From the NCBI RefSeq assembly GCF_013464485.1, contig NZ_RAUX01000038.1, positions 826 to 64,825 of the forward strand: DNA of 64,000 bases, in the 5' to 3' direction. Made by a program: the position numbers and the translations under genes. Position 1 is the first letter of the stretch. Every line of letters begins with the position of its first letter. Source of the stretch: Stenotrophomonas maltophilia. Lineage in GTDB: Bacteria > Pseudomonadota > Gammaproteobacteria > Xanthomonadales > Xanthomonadaceae. Below the pieces are notes generated by a model. The model was not told the origin of the DNA. It was given only the letters and a program-made list of their open reading frames with translations, and ran no database searches. Of this stretch, positions 56,963 through 64,000 are shown piece by piece.

Positions 56963-58078
56963 GTGAAGTCGTGGGGTTGTGCGTTGCTGTTGTCGCTGGC
57001 CGTGGCACCATCGGTGGCCATGAGTGCTGAATCCTCCACCCCGGCCGCGCACACGGTGTCGGTCTACGGTCACCGCGGCGCAAGCGCGCTGTTGCCGGAG
57101 CACACCCTGGCGGCCTATGCGCAGGCCATCGCCGATGGCGCCGACTACATCGAACCGGACCTGGTGATGACCAAGGACGGAGTGATGGTGGCCCGCCACG
57201 AGAACGAGATCGGTGGCACCACCGACGTCGCCTCGCATCCAGAGTTCGCCAGCCGCCGCACCAGCAAGGTCATCGACGGGCAGAAGGTCGACGGCTGGTT
57301 CACCGAAGACTTCACCCTGGCCGAGCTGAAGACCCTGTACGCCCGCGAGCGCCTGCCGGAACTGCGCAGCACCGCCTACGACGGCCAGTTCCGCATCGCC
57401 AGCCTGGACGAGATCCTGGCCTTCCTGGTCCAGCAGGCCGGCCGCGCCAACCGCGGCATCGGCCTGGTGCCGGAGATCAAGCACCCGACCTACTTCCAGT
57501 CGATCAGCCTGCCGATGGAAGACAAACTACTGGCCGCGCTGCGTGGCAACGCCTATACCAACGTCGGCCCGGTCACCATCCAGTCGTTCGAGACCGCCAA
57601 CCTGCGCTACCTGCGCGGCAAGATCCCGCGCGGCAGCAACATCCGCCTGCTGCAGCTGCTGTGGAAGGGCGATACCCAGCCGGCCGACATCGCCAAGGCC
57701 GGTGGAAAGCTGACCTACGCCCAGATGATGACCCCGGCCGGGCTGAAGGACATCGCCAGCTACGCTGACAGCATCGGTCCGGAGCTGCGCTCGATCATTC
57801 CGCTGGACGCCAAGGGTGCACTGGGCACGCCGACCTCCCTGGTGCGCGATGCGCACGCAGTGGGGCTGATGGTGATTCCGTACACGTTCCGCCCGGAGAA
57901 CCATTTCCAGGCCAGCAACCTGCGCAAGGGCGCCGACAACGCGCGCAATGCCGAGGGATCGATCGCCGAAATGCGTGCCTACCTGGCCACCGGCATCGAT
58001 GCGTTCTTCACCGATGACCCGGCGCTGGGCCGGCAGGCGGTGGATGGAATGGGCGCGGCGGGGAATGCGGCGGACTGA
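56963..58078 (+). CDS. glpQ: Glycerophosphodiester phosphodiesterase, exported
   Basis: Hydrolyses glycerophosphodiesters to glycerol 3-phosphate and an alcohol in the periplasm. 371 residues from a GTG start at 56963, which is preferred because GGGGAAG lies about 6 bases upstream and a signal peptide (WGCALLLSLAVAPSVAMSAE) follows. Catalytic motifs are VYGHRGASALLPEHT (His/Arg), YIEPDLVMTKDGVMVARHE (Glu, Asp) and LVPEIKHPTYF. GlpQ rather than cytoplasmic UgpQ is favoured by the export signal and the length. No glpT neighbour. Confidence 0.88.
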   Translation: MKSWGCALLLSLAVAPSVAMSAESSTPAAHTVSVYGHRGASALLPEHTLAAYAQAIADGADYIEPDLVMTKDGVMVARHENEIGGTTDVASHPEFASRRTSKVIDGQKVDGWFTEDFTLAELKTLYARERLPELRSTAYDGQFRIASLDEILAFLVQQAGRANRGIGLVPEIKHPTYFQSISLPMEDKLLAALRGNAYTNVGPVTIQSFETANLRYLRGKIPRGSNIRLLQLLWKGDTQPADIAKAGGKLTYAQMMTPAGLKDIASYADSIGPELRSIIPLDAKGALGTPTSLVRDAHAVGLMVIPYTFRPENHFQASNLRKGADNARNAEGSIAEMRAYLATGIDAFFTDDPALGRQAVDGMGAAGNAAD

Positions 58079-58088
58079 CCCGCCAATG

Positions 58089-58112
58089 CCGCCGGGCATG
58101 GCCCGGCGCTAC
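58089..58112. repeat. GTAG palindrome, CGCCGGGC stem (reverse)
   Basis: Reverse complement begins GTAGCGCCGGGCCATGCCCG. Single unit after the phosphodiesterase gene. Confidence 0.8.
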
Positions 58113-58133
58113 CAGAGGTAACGGCGTGCTCTG

Positions 58134-58215
58134 GTAGGTGCCAACCTTGGTTGGCACACGACGGTAGAGGTCATGAAGGCTGAGCGATCGTGCCGACCAA
58201 GGTCGGCACCCACCC
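58134..58215. repeat. GTAG pair with diverged stems (GTGCCAACC / GTGCCGACC)
   Basis: The first unit starts GTAGGTGCCAACCTTGGTTG at 58134. A second, inverted GTGCCGACCAAGGTCGGCAC lies at 58191-58210 and ends CCACC instead of CTACC, so its head has decayed. Each stem is perfect although the two differ, which shows compensatory change. Confidence 0.75.
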
Positions 58216-58227
58216 ATTGCAGATCCT

Positions 58228-58998
58228 TCAACCGCGCGGGTCGTCCGGGCGGCGGAACGGGATCACCACGTAGTCCTGGCCTTCGCGCGGCTGCCACAGC
58301 ACCGGCACGCGCTGCGGTGACGGCGGCTCCAGCTCGTCGTCGGCCAGCGGCTCCACCTCGTCCTCTTCGTCTTCCCAGCTGTAGCGCTGGCGCGGCGGCA
58401 GCGGGTCGGCGTTGCGGAACAGCAGCGCGGCAATGATGCCGGCGAAGGCGCCGCCCATGTGCGACTGCCAGGACACGCCGTCGGCGTGCGGCAGGAAGGT
58501 CATCAGCATGCCGCCGTAGAACAGCATGCCGATCAGGCCAGTGGCGATGGCCGCGCGGTCGCGGCGCAGCAGGCCCAGGCTGGCCAGCAGGAACATCAAG
58601 CCATGGGTCACGCCGCTGGCGCCCAGGTGCACGCTGCCGGGGTTGCCCAGCATCCACGCACCGAGTCCTGAGCCCAGCCATAGCAGTGGCAGCGCGCGTA
58701 CGGTGGCTTTCGGATACACGCTGCCGGCCAGGGTGCCCAGGATCAGGATGGCGATGCTGTTGGCGGCGATGTGCTCGACCGAAGCATGCAGCATCGGGCC
58801 ACCGATCAGGCCGAGCAGGCCCTTTGCTTCCAGTGGCGCCACGGCCCAGGGTCGCCAGTCAAAGGAGCCCTGCAGGGCGAACACGGCCACCAGCACCAGC
58901 ACGGCGGCCAGGCTGACATTGAACGCCCGCAGGATGCGCGAGCGGTCATTGCGGGGGGCCGGCACGTCGCCGGCGGGCAGGGGCGCGTTGTTGTCCAT
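58228..58998 (-). CDS. Rhomboid family intramembrane serine protease
   Basis: A 256-residue membrane protein with about six helices. Catalytic Ser lies in HLGASGVTHGLMFLLAS and catalytic His in SHMGGAFAGIIAALLF. A helix-1 His/Asn cluster (LHASVEHIAANSIAI) is present. The C-terminal cytoplasmic tail is acidic then basic (EDEEDEVEPLADDE). Substrate unknown. 106 bp upstream is terC, divergent in neither sense: both run leftwards, with terC upstream. Confidence 0.87.
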   Translation of the reverse strand: MDNNAPLPAGDVPAPRNDRSRILRAFNVSLAAVLVLVAVFALQGSFDWRPWAVAPLEAKGLLGLIGGPMLHASVEHIAANSIAILILGTLAGSVYPKATVRALPLLWLGSGLGAWMLGNPGSVHLGASGVTHGLMFLLASLGLLRRDRAAIATGLIGMLFYGGMLMTFLPHADGVSWQSHMGGAFAGIIAALLFRNADPLPPRQRYSWEDEEDEVEPLADDELEPPSPQRVPVLWQPREGQDYVVIPFRRPDDPRG

Positions 58999-59057
58999 AC
59001 CTCAGCAATGGCGGTGGCTGGCGCGAAACCAAGGCCACCGCTGCGGGAGAGTGGAAG

Positions 59058-59084
59058 CGGCCGGCGGGACAATCCCACCGGCCG
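59058..59084 (-). terminator. Hairpin after the TerC-family gene
   Basis: CGGCCGG(C/T)GGGA stem with one mismatch, 21 bases after the stop. No T-run; a weak terminator at best. Confidence 0.35.
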
Positions 59085-59104
59085 TGCCGTTCAACCGTTC
59101 AGGC

Positions 59105-60067
59105 TCAGGCCTGGCCTTCGCCTTCCTTCGGCGGGTACTTCAGGCTCAGCACCACGGTGGCGGCGATGATCACCGCGACCACGCCCAGCGACACCGGGGT
59201 CGGGATCTTGAACAGGTCGATGATCATCATCTTGATGCCGATGAAGCCCAGCACCAGCGCCAGACCGTACGGCAGCAGGTGGAAGCGGTCGGCCATGCCG
59301 GCCAGCAGGAAGAACATCGCGCGCAGGCCCAGCACCGCGAACACGTTGGAGGTGAGCACGATGAACGGGTCGGTGGTGATCGCGAAGATCGCCGGAATGC
59401 TGTCCACGGCGAAGATCACGTCGGTGACCGCGATCAGGATCAGCACCGCGAACAGCGGGGTGAACCAGCGCACGCCATCGCGCTTCACGCTCAGCGCGTT
59501 GCCGGCGTAGTCCGGCAGCAGGCGCAGGTGCTTGCGCATCCAGCGCAGCGCCGGGTTGGTTTCCAGATCAGGCTCCTGGCCGGCGGCGAACCACATCTTC
59601 CAGCCAGTGAAGAGCAGGAAGGCGCCGAACACGTAGAGCAGCCAATGGAACTGGCTGATCAGCACGCTGCCGGCGAAGATCATGATCGTACGGAGCACGA
59701 TCGCACCCAGGATGCCGATGATCAGCACCTTCTGTCGCTGCTCCTCCGGCACCGCGAAGTAGCTCATGATCATCAGGAAGACGAAGATGTTGTCGACCGC
59801 CAGCGCCTTCTCGACCAGGTAACCGGTCAGGAACTCGAGGCCGACCTTGTTGGCGACCACCTGGCCGGCGGTCTCATTCAGGTAGTACCAGAGGCCGGCG
59901 TTGAACAGCAGGGCCAGCGCGACCCAGCCGATCGACCACCACAGGGCCTCCTTGAAGGTGACCTTGTGCGGTCCACCATGGCGCATCAATACGAGGTCGA
60001 CCAGCAGGGCGATGACCACCACCGCTGCGAAGCCGCCCCACAACCACACGTTACCGATCGTCTGCAT
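59105..60067 (-). CDS. TerC/Alx family integral membrane protein (probable Mn exporter)
   Basis: A 320-residue protein with about nine helices. Conserved TerC acidic residues are FLTGYLVEKALAVDNIFVFL and IAVTDVIFAVDSIPAIFAIT, with Glu/Asp in the membrane. In E. coli the Alx member is controlled by a manganese/pH riboswitch and limits cytoplasmic Mn2+. The same riboswitch class lies directly upstream here, which supports metal efflux rather than tellurite resistance. The ATG at 60065-60067 starts MQTIGNVWLWGG; the frame is open upstream through the riboswitch but should not be translated. Confidence 0.88.
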   Translation of the reverse strand: MQTIGNVWLWGGFAAVVVIALLVDLVLMRHGGPHKVTFKEALWWSIGWVALALLFNAGLWYYLNETAGQVVANKVGLEFLTGYLVEKALAVDNIFVFLMIMSYFAVPEEQRQKVLIIGILGAIVLRTIMIFAGSVLISQFHWLLYVFGAFLLFTGWKMWFAAGQEPDLETNPALRWMRKHLRLLPDYAGNALSVKRDGVRWFTPLFAVLILIAVTDVIFAVDSIPAIFAITTDPFIVLTSNVFAVLGLRAMFFLLAGMADRFHLLPYGLALVLGFIGIKMMIIDLFKIPTPVSLGVVAVIIAATVVLSLKYPPKEGEGQA

Positions 60068-60152
60068 TGGAAATGTCCGTTGGAAAGATGAATGCCAGGC
60101 CGGACGGCGAGGATCTGCAACGGAGGATCGGGAGGGGGATCCAGGGACAGAG

Positions 60153-60171
60153 CTTCGCCAGTACGGCGAAG
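60153..60171 (-). promoter_or_regulatory. Hairpin competing with riboswitch helix P1
   Basis: Stem CTTCGCC / GGCGAAG with a 5-base loop. It uses the same CCUUC bases that close P1 of the aptamer, so the two structures cannot coexist. No U-run follows. Confidence 0.55.
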
Positions 60172-60272
60172 GTCTCGCTCGCAGTTCCAGTCGGCTGGAA
60201 CTGCCGTTGCACCGGAGCCTGCGGGCTCGAAATGACGGCGACAACGTCTGGGAGCTACTCCCCTTCTGGCGC
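60160..60272 (-). ncRNA. yybP-ykoY manganese riboswitch
   Basis: On the minus strand the leader reads GAAGGGGAGTAGCT (from 60266 downward), then CCGTCATTTCGA (60238-60227), a variable GC-rich arm, and GCGAGACCTTCGCC (60178-60165). These are the invariant blocks of the yybP-ykoY class (GGGGAGUAG, CGUCA, GAGACC). P1 pairs GAAGG with CCUUC. The metal-binding loops L1 and L3 are therefore both present. It lies about 100 bp upstream of the TerC gene start. Confidence 0.88.
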
Positions 60273-60355
60273 CGATTCTGCCGTCTGGGCGGGCCGCCGT
60301 CAAATGCCCCTGCACTGGGGGCGGATCCCCAACGGGGCTCCGTGCCCCCGCTCTG

Positions 60356-60379
60356 GTAGATGCCAACCTTGGTTGGCAT
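60356..60379. repeat. GTAG palindrome, ATGCCAACC stem
   Basis: The unit begins GTAGATGCCAACCTTGGTTG and is a sixth stem variant. It lies upstream of the TerC riboswitch and of the rightward methyltransferase gene. Confidence 0.8.
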
Positions 60380-60440
60380 GCCCGCCCAAGTCAGAGCCGC
60401 TGCGGGGATCTGACCCCGGTGCCCGGTTTACAATAGGTGG

Positions 60441-61610
60441 ATGAATACCCCCCTTCCGATTGTCCGCCTCAAGAATGCGTGGCGTTCCAGCCACCCGTGG
60501 ATCTTCCAGAAACTGGTCGAGAAGCCGACCGTCCGGCCAAAGCCCGGTTCCATCGTCGACGTGGTCGGCATCGAGGGCGAGTTCATCGGCCGCGGGTTCT
60601 ACAACGGGCATTCGCGCATTGCCGTGCGCATCCTTGAAACCGATCAGCACGTGCCGGTCGATGCCGGCTGGTTCTCGCGCAAGATCGCCCAGGCGGTGTC
60701 GCTGCGCCGTGAGGTGCTGAAGCTGGACGCGGTGTCCGACGCCTGGCGCGTGGTGCACAGCGAAGGCGACGGCCTGTCCGGCCTGGTGGTCGACCGCTAC
60801 GGCGACCTGGTGGTGGTCGAGTTCTTCGCCGCCGGCATGTTCCGCCATCGCGAGTGGATCTATGACGCCCTGCGCGAGCAGTTCCCGGGTTGCCGCTTCC
60901 ACAGCTTCGCCGACGAGCACGTGCAGAAGCAGGAAAGTTTCGACTTCCACGGCAACACCACCACCGAAGCGTCGGTGATCACCGAGTACGGCATCAAGTT
61001 CCGCGCCGACCCGGCCGGTGCGCACAAGACCGGCTTCTTCGCCGACCAGCGCGAGAACCGCGAGTGGTTGAGCCAGCAGGTGGAAGGCAAGAGCGTGCTG
61101 GACCTGTGCTGCAACACCGGCGGTTTCGCCGTGTATGCGGCGGCGCGTGGCGCTTCGGAAGTGGTCGGCATCGACATCGATGAAGACGTCATCCAGATCG
61201 CCAAGGGCAATTCGCGTCTGAACAACGTGCGCCCGAAGTTCATCCAGTCCGACATCTTCCCGTGGCTGCGCGATGCCGCCAACCGCGGCGAGCAGTACGA
61301 CGTGGTGATCCTGGACCCGGCGAAGATGACCCGCGACCGCGACCAGGTGATCACCGCGCTGAAGAAGTACCTGGACATGAACAAGCTGGCGCTGGGCGTG
61401 GTGAAGCCGGGCGGCCTGTTCGCCACCTTCTCGTGCACCGGCCTGGTGGCCGAGGACCAGTTCCTGGACATGCTGCGCCGCGCGGCGTACTTCTCCGGCC
61501 GCACGATCCAGATCCTGAAGGTGGCCGGCGCCGGTCCGGACCATCCGTTCATGGCCCATGTGCAGGAATCGCGTTACCTGAAGGCCGTGTTCTGCCGCGT
61601 GGTGGATTGA
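60441..61610 (+). CDS. rlmI: rRNA large subunit methyltransferase I-like (RlmI/PUA SAM)
   Basis: A 389-residue class I SAM methyltransferase. N-terminal PUA domain (about 1-70, RSSHPWIFQKLVEKPT), a linker, and a Rossmann core with SAM motif VLDLCCNTGGFAVYAAARGA. Motif IV reads VILDPAKMTRD and motif VI FSCTGLV, where RlmI uses Cys for m5C formation at 23S C1962. Length matches E. coli RlmI (396). The target is inferred from family. Confidence 0.8.
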   Translation: MNTPLPIVRLKNAWRSSHPWIFQKLVEKPTVRPKPGSIVDVVGIEGEFIGRGFYNGHSRIAVRILETDQHVPVDAGWFSRKIAQAVSLRREVLKLDAVSDAWRVVHSEGDGLSGLVVDRYGDLVVVEFFAAGMFRHREWIYDALREQFPGCRFHSFADEHVQKQESFDFHGNTTTEASVITEYGIKFRADPAGAHKTGFFADQRENREWLSQQVEGKSVLDLCCNTGGFAVYAAARGASEVVGIDIDEDVIQIAKGNSRLNNVRPKFIQSDIFPWLRDAANRGEQYDVVILDPAKMTRDRDQVITALKKYLDMNKLALGVVKPGGLFATFSCTGLVAEDQFLDMLRRAAYFSGRTIQILKVAGAGPDHPFMAHVQESRYLKAVFCRVVD

Positions 61611-61623
61611 GCCGTCTGCTGCT

Positions 61624-61683
61624 GTAGAGCCGAGCCCACGCTCGGCTGATCTGCCTGGCAGCCGAGCATGGGCTCGGCTCTAC
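61624..61683. repeat. SMAG inverted pair, GAGCCGAGC stem
   Basis: Two inverted copies with outward GTAG heads between the methyltransferase and dipeptidase genes. The left stem has CACGCTC and the right CATGCTC. Confidence 0.88.
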
Positions 61684-61738
61684 AAATCTGCGGGCCGCAG
61701 CGCTATGGTCGGGCTCTTCCCAATGCCGGTGAGAGCCC

Positions 61739-62980
61739 ATGCCTTCGTTGCGCCACCTGTCCGTCGTGCTTGCCCTGGCGCTGTGCGCGCCGCTGTCGGC
61801 CCATGCCATCGAGTTCAGCGCACAGGAGCTGGCCCGCGCCAAGGCCCTGCAGCAGCGCCTGGTCACCCTCGACAGCCATCTGGATACGCCGGCCAACTTC
61901 GGCCGCAGCGGCTTCGACATCGAACAGCGCCACGACCGTAACGCGCTGTCACAGGTGGATTACCCGCGCATGGTTGAAGGTGCGCTGGACGGTGGCTTCT
62001 GGGCGATCTACACCGACCAAGGCGATCGCAGCGCCGCTGCACATCTGGCCGAACGTGACCACGGCCTGCAGCGGCTGCTGGAGATCCGCGAAATGCTGGC
62101 CGCCAATCCCGAGCGTTTCGCACTGGCATTGACCGCCGATGACGCGGCGCGGATCAAGGCCGCCGGCAAGCGCGTGGTCTACATCAGCATGGAAAACGCC
62201 AGCCCGCTGGTGGAAGACCCCAGCCTGCTCTCGTTCTATCACCGTGCCGGCCTGCGCCTGCTCAGTGCCGTGCACTTCGCCAACAACGAGTTCGCCGATT
62301 CGGCCACCGATCCCAAGGGTGCGGAGTGGAAAGGCCTGAGCCCGGCGGGCAAGGATCTGGTGCGGCAGGCAGTGAAGCTGGGCATCGTGATCGACCAGTC
62401 GCATGCGTCCGACGCGGTGTTCGACGACCTGCTGGCGATGATGCCGGTGCCGTTCGTGCTCTCGCACAGCTCGGCCAAGGCGGTCTACGACCATCCGCGC
62501 AATCTGGATGACGCGCGCCTGCGCAAGCTGGCCAAGGCCGGTGGCGTGATCCAGGTGAATGCCTATGGCGGCTACCTGATCGACACCGCAAAGACGCCCG
62601 AGCGCAAACAGGCGGAGGAAGCGCTGAGCAGGCAGCTGGGTGGCTGGGAAGGCATGGGCATAGAGCAGGGCGTTGCCCTGCTGAAGGCCGAGCAGGCGCT
62701 GGACCATGAACACCCGATGCGGCACGCTAGTCTGGACGACTTCTTCGCCCACTTCGAGCACATCCTCAAGGTGGTCGGCCCCGAGCACGTGGGCATTGGT
62801 CTGGACTGGGATGGTGGTGGTGGCCTGAGTGACCTGCCCGATGTCAGTCAGCTGCCGAAGATCACCGCTTGGCTGCTGCGCAAGGGCTATACCGAGAAGC
62901 AGATTGCCGGCATCTGGGGCGGCAACCTGCTGCGGGTGATGCGCCAGGCGCAGGAGTACGCGGCAAAGCAGGGCGGTTGA
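61739..62980 (+). CDS. Membrane dipeptidase (M19), exported
   Basis: A 413-residue zinc dipeptidase of the renal-dipeptidase family. Signal peptide (SVVLALALCAPLSAHA). Metal ligands are in LDSHLDTP (His-x-Asp), ISMENASP (Glu), VIDQSHASD (His) and VLSHSSAKAV (His), followed by GIGLDWDGG. It cleaves L-D and L-L dipeptides in the periplasm, perhaps during peptide nutrition. No operon partner. Confidence 0.9.
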   Translation: MPSLRHLSVVLALALCAPLSAHAIEFSAQELARAKALQQRLVTLDSHLDTPANFGRSGFDIEQRHDRNALSQVDYPRMVEGALDGGFWAIYTDQGDRSAAAHLAERDHGLQRLLEIREMLAANPERFALALTADDAARIKAAGKRVVYISMENASPLVEDPSLLSFYHRAGLRLLSAVHFANNEFADSATDPKGAEWKGLSPAGKDLVRQAVKLGIVIDQSHASDAVFDDLLAMMPVPFVLSHSSAKAVYDHPRNLDDARLRKLAKAGGVIQVNAYGGYLIDTAKTPERKQAEEALSRQLGGWEGMGIEQGVALLKAEQALDHEHPMRHASLDDFFAHFEHILKVVGPEHVGIGLDWDGGGGLSDLPDVSQLPKITAWLLRKGYTEKQIAGIWGGNLLRVMRQAQEYAAKQGG

Positions 62981-62990
62981 CTGCCCTGCG

Positions 62991-63061
62991 ATAGTGCCGG
63001 CCGTTGGCCGCCATTGCCCGTATCAGCAGGACGCGAGTTGCCGGCCAGCGGCCGGCACTAC
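62991..63061. repeat. GTAG palindrome pair, GCCGGCC stem
   Basis: The right copy is complete (reverse GTAGTGCCGGCCGCTGGCCG). The left copy starts ATAG and has stem mismatches, so it is decaying. Located between converging genes. Confidence 0.75.
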
Positions 63062-63072
63062 CGGTGAACCGG

Positions 63073-64000
63073 TTATCTCGCGATCAACGCGTGGCGGCGG
63101 CTGTACAGCAAGTACAGCACCAAGCCGGCCACGTTCCACAGCAGGAAGTACAGCTGGGTGCTGTGCGGCAGGCTGATGAACAGATAGATGCAGCCCAGCG
63201 CGGCCAGTGGGCCGACCACGAAGGCCGCCGGAGTGCGGAAGGTGCGTTCGCGGTTCGGCTCGCGCAGGCGCAGCACTACCAGGCAGATGCCCACCGCAGT
63301 GAACGCGGCCAGGGTACCGGCGTTGGCCAGGGCGGCGATCTCGTCAAGCCGGGCCACGCCGGCCAGCGCCGATACCACCACCGCAGTGAACAGCGTGGTC
63401 GCCACCGGCGTGCCGGTACGTGCATTGACCTTGGACAGGCGACGCGGCAGCAGCCCATCGCGGCTCATCACGAAGAAGATGCGGCTCTGGCCGTACAAGA
63501 AGGCCAGCAGCACGGTCGGCAACGCGATGATCGCGATCACGCCGATCACCATCGCCGCCGTCGGATGGCCCAGCTGGCGCATGATCAGGGCCAGCGGCTC
63601 GGCGCTGTGGCCAAACACCGCGTAGCTCATCGCACCGACGGCGGCCAGCGCCACCAGCACGTAGACGATGGTGCAGCCGATCATCGAACCGATGATGCCG
63701 ATCGACAGGTCACGGCCAGGGTTCTTGGTTTCCTCGGCGGCGGTCGAAATCGCATCGAAGCCGTAGAAGGCGAAGAAGATGATCGCCGCTGCTGCCATCA
63801 CGCCGTGCTCGACGCCATCGGGGCCGATCGACTTGGCGAAGCCATACGGCATGAAGGGTTGCAGATTGTTGCTGTCGAACGCCGGCAGCGCCACGGCCAC
63901 GAAGATGGCCAGCGCGATCAGCTTGAACACCACCAGGATGGCGTTGAGGGTGGCGCTTTCCTTGGTGCCGGCCATCAGCATGCCGGCCACCAGCCAGGTG
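63073..64000 (-). CDS. Amino acid permease, APC superfamily (5' end outside window)
   Basis: Partial gene: the C-terminal 309 residues are visible and the frame continues beyond the window edge. Seven or more hydrophobic helices are seen (for example LNAILVVFKLIALAIFVAVA, IGIIGSMIGCTIVYVLVALA). The FYGFDAISTAAEE segment after helix 6 is typical of cationic amino-acid transporters (CAT/YfnA group). Likely imports basic or neutral amino acids across the inner membrane. Confidence 0.85.
   Translation of the reverse strand, partial: TWLVAGMLMAGTKESATLNAILVVFKLIALAIFVAVALPAFDSNNLQPFMPYGFAKSIGPDGVEHGVMAAAAIIFFAFYGFDAISTAAEETKNPGRDLSIGIIGSMIGCTIVYVLVALAAVGAMSYAVFGHSAEPLALIMRQLGHPTAAMVIGVIAIIALPTVLLAFLYGQSRIFFVMSRDGLLPRRLSKVNARTGTPVATTLFTAVVVSALAGVARLDEIAALANAGTLAAFTAVGICLVVLRLREPNRERTFRTPAAFVVGPLAALGCIYLFISLPHSTQLYFLLWNVAGLVLYLLYSRRHALIAR

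Noticed and set aside
59105-60379. Upstream extension of the TerC-family frame by about 100 codons
   Set aside because: The extension runs through the riboswitch and does not look like protein; the ATG at 60065-60067 begins a typical TerC N-terminus.

Overview
The window is GC-rich chromosomal DNA from a gammaproteobacterium of the Xanthomonadaceae, most likely Stenotrophomonas (S. maltophilia group). The evidence is the gene content, and above all the many short extragenic palindromes that start with GTAG. These match the published SMAG (Stenotrophomonas maltophilia GTAG) repeats. The window spans the replication-origin neighbourhood: gyrB-recF-dnaN-dnaA run leftwards and rpmH-rnpA-yidC-(caspase-like gene)-mnmE run rightwards. 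No phage, insertion sequence, CRISPR array, tRNA or rRNA was found.

Layout. 0.07-8.7 kb: rep helicase, tdk, a Sel1-like secreted protein, opgD, mutM, an EF-hand protein overlapping a fatty-acid desaturase, and an ABC ATPase. 8.9-16.9 kb: cell-envelope and secreted proteins (DUF4785-like protein, secreted alpha/beta hydrolase, class A acid phosphatase lipoprotein, a TonB-dependent receptor, GYF_2-AIM24 protein, patatin lipoprotein). 16.9-22.9 kb: an Lrp regulator divergent from phhA, a LacI regulator, cysteine dioxygenase-like cupin, eda, adhP and a small membrane protein. 22.9-26.3 kb: the non-homologous end-joining pair ku-ligD. 27-35 kb: a PqqU/YncD-like receptor, aromatic aminotransferase, fbp, a 2OG-Fe oxygenase and a radical SAM protein. 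34.4-42.6 kb: pdxJ, cls, tonB-exbB-exbD-exbD, a TPR protein, an M48 lipoprotein protease and a CPBP protease. 42.7-56.8 kb: the origin block. 57-64 kb: glycerophosphodiesterase, rhomboid, a TerC-family protein behind a manganese riboswitch, an RlmI-like methyltransferase, an M19 dipeptidase and a truncated amino-acid permease.

Main points. (1) Between yidC and mnmE lies a lipoprotein of 890 residues that joins a NodB polysaccharide deacetylase, a caspase-like (C14) domain with an intact His/Cys dyad and an EF-hand-like loop, and TPRs. (2) The roughly 1 kb recF-dnaN gap holds four evenly spaced DnaA-box-like sites next to AT-rich DNA. It is bracketed by three perfect parS palindromes (two inside recF, one just after dnaN), so replication start and ParB loading appear interleaved. 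Two consensus DnaA boxes also face each other between dnaN and dnaA. (3) A yybP-ykoY riboswitch precedes the TerC gene, with a hairpin that would compete with aptamer helix P1. (4) At least six stem subfamilies of GTAG palindromes occur; in one case the GTAG head supplies the ligD stop codon. (5) A 28-bp perfect inverted repeat with a 52-base structured loop lies upstream of fbp.
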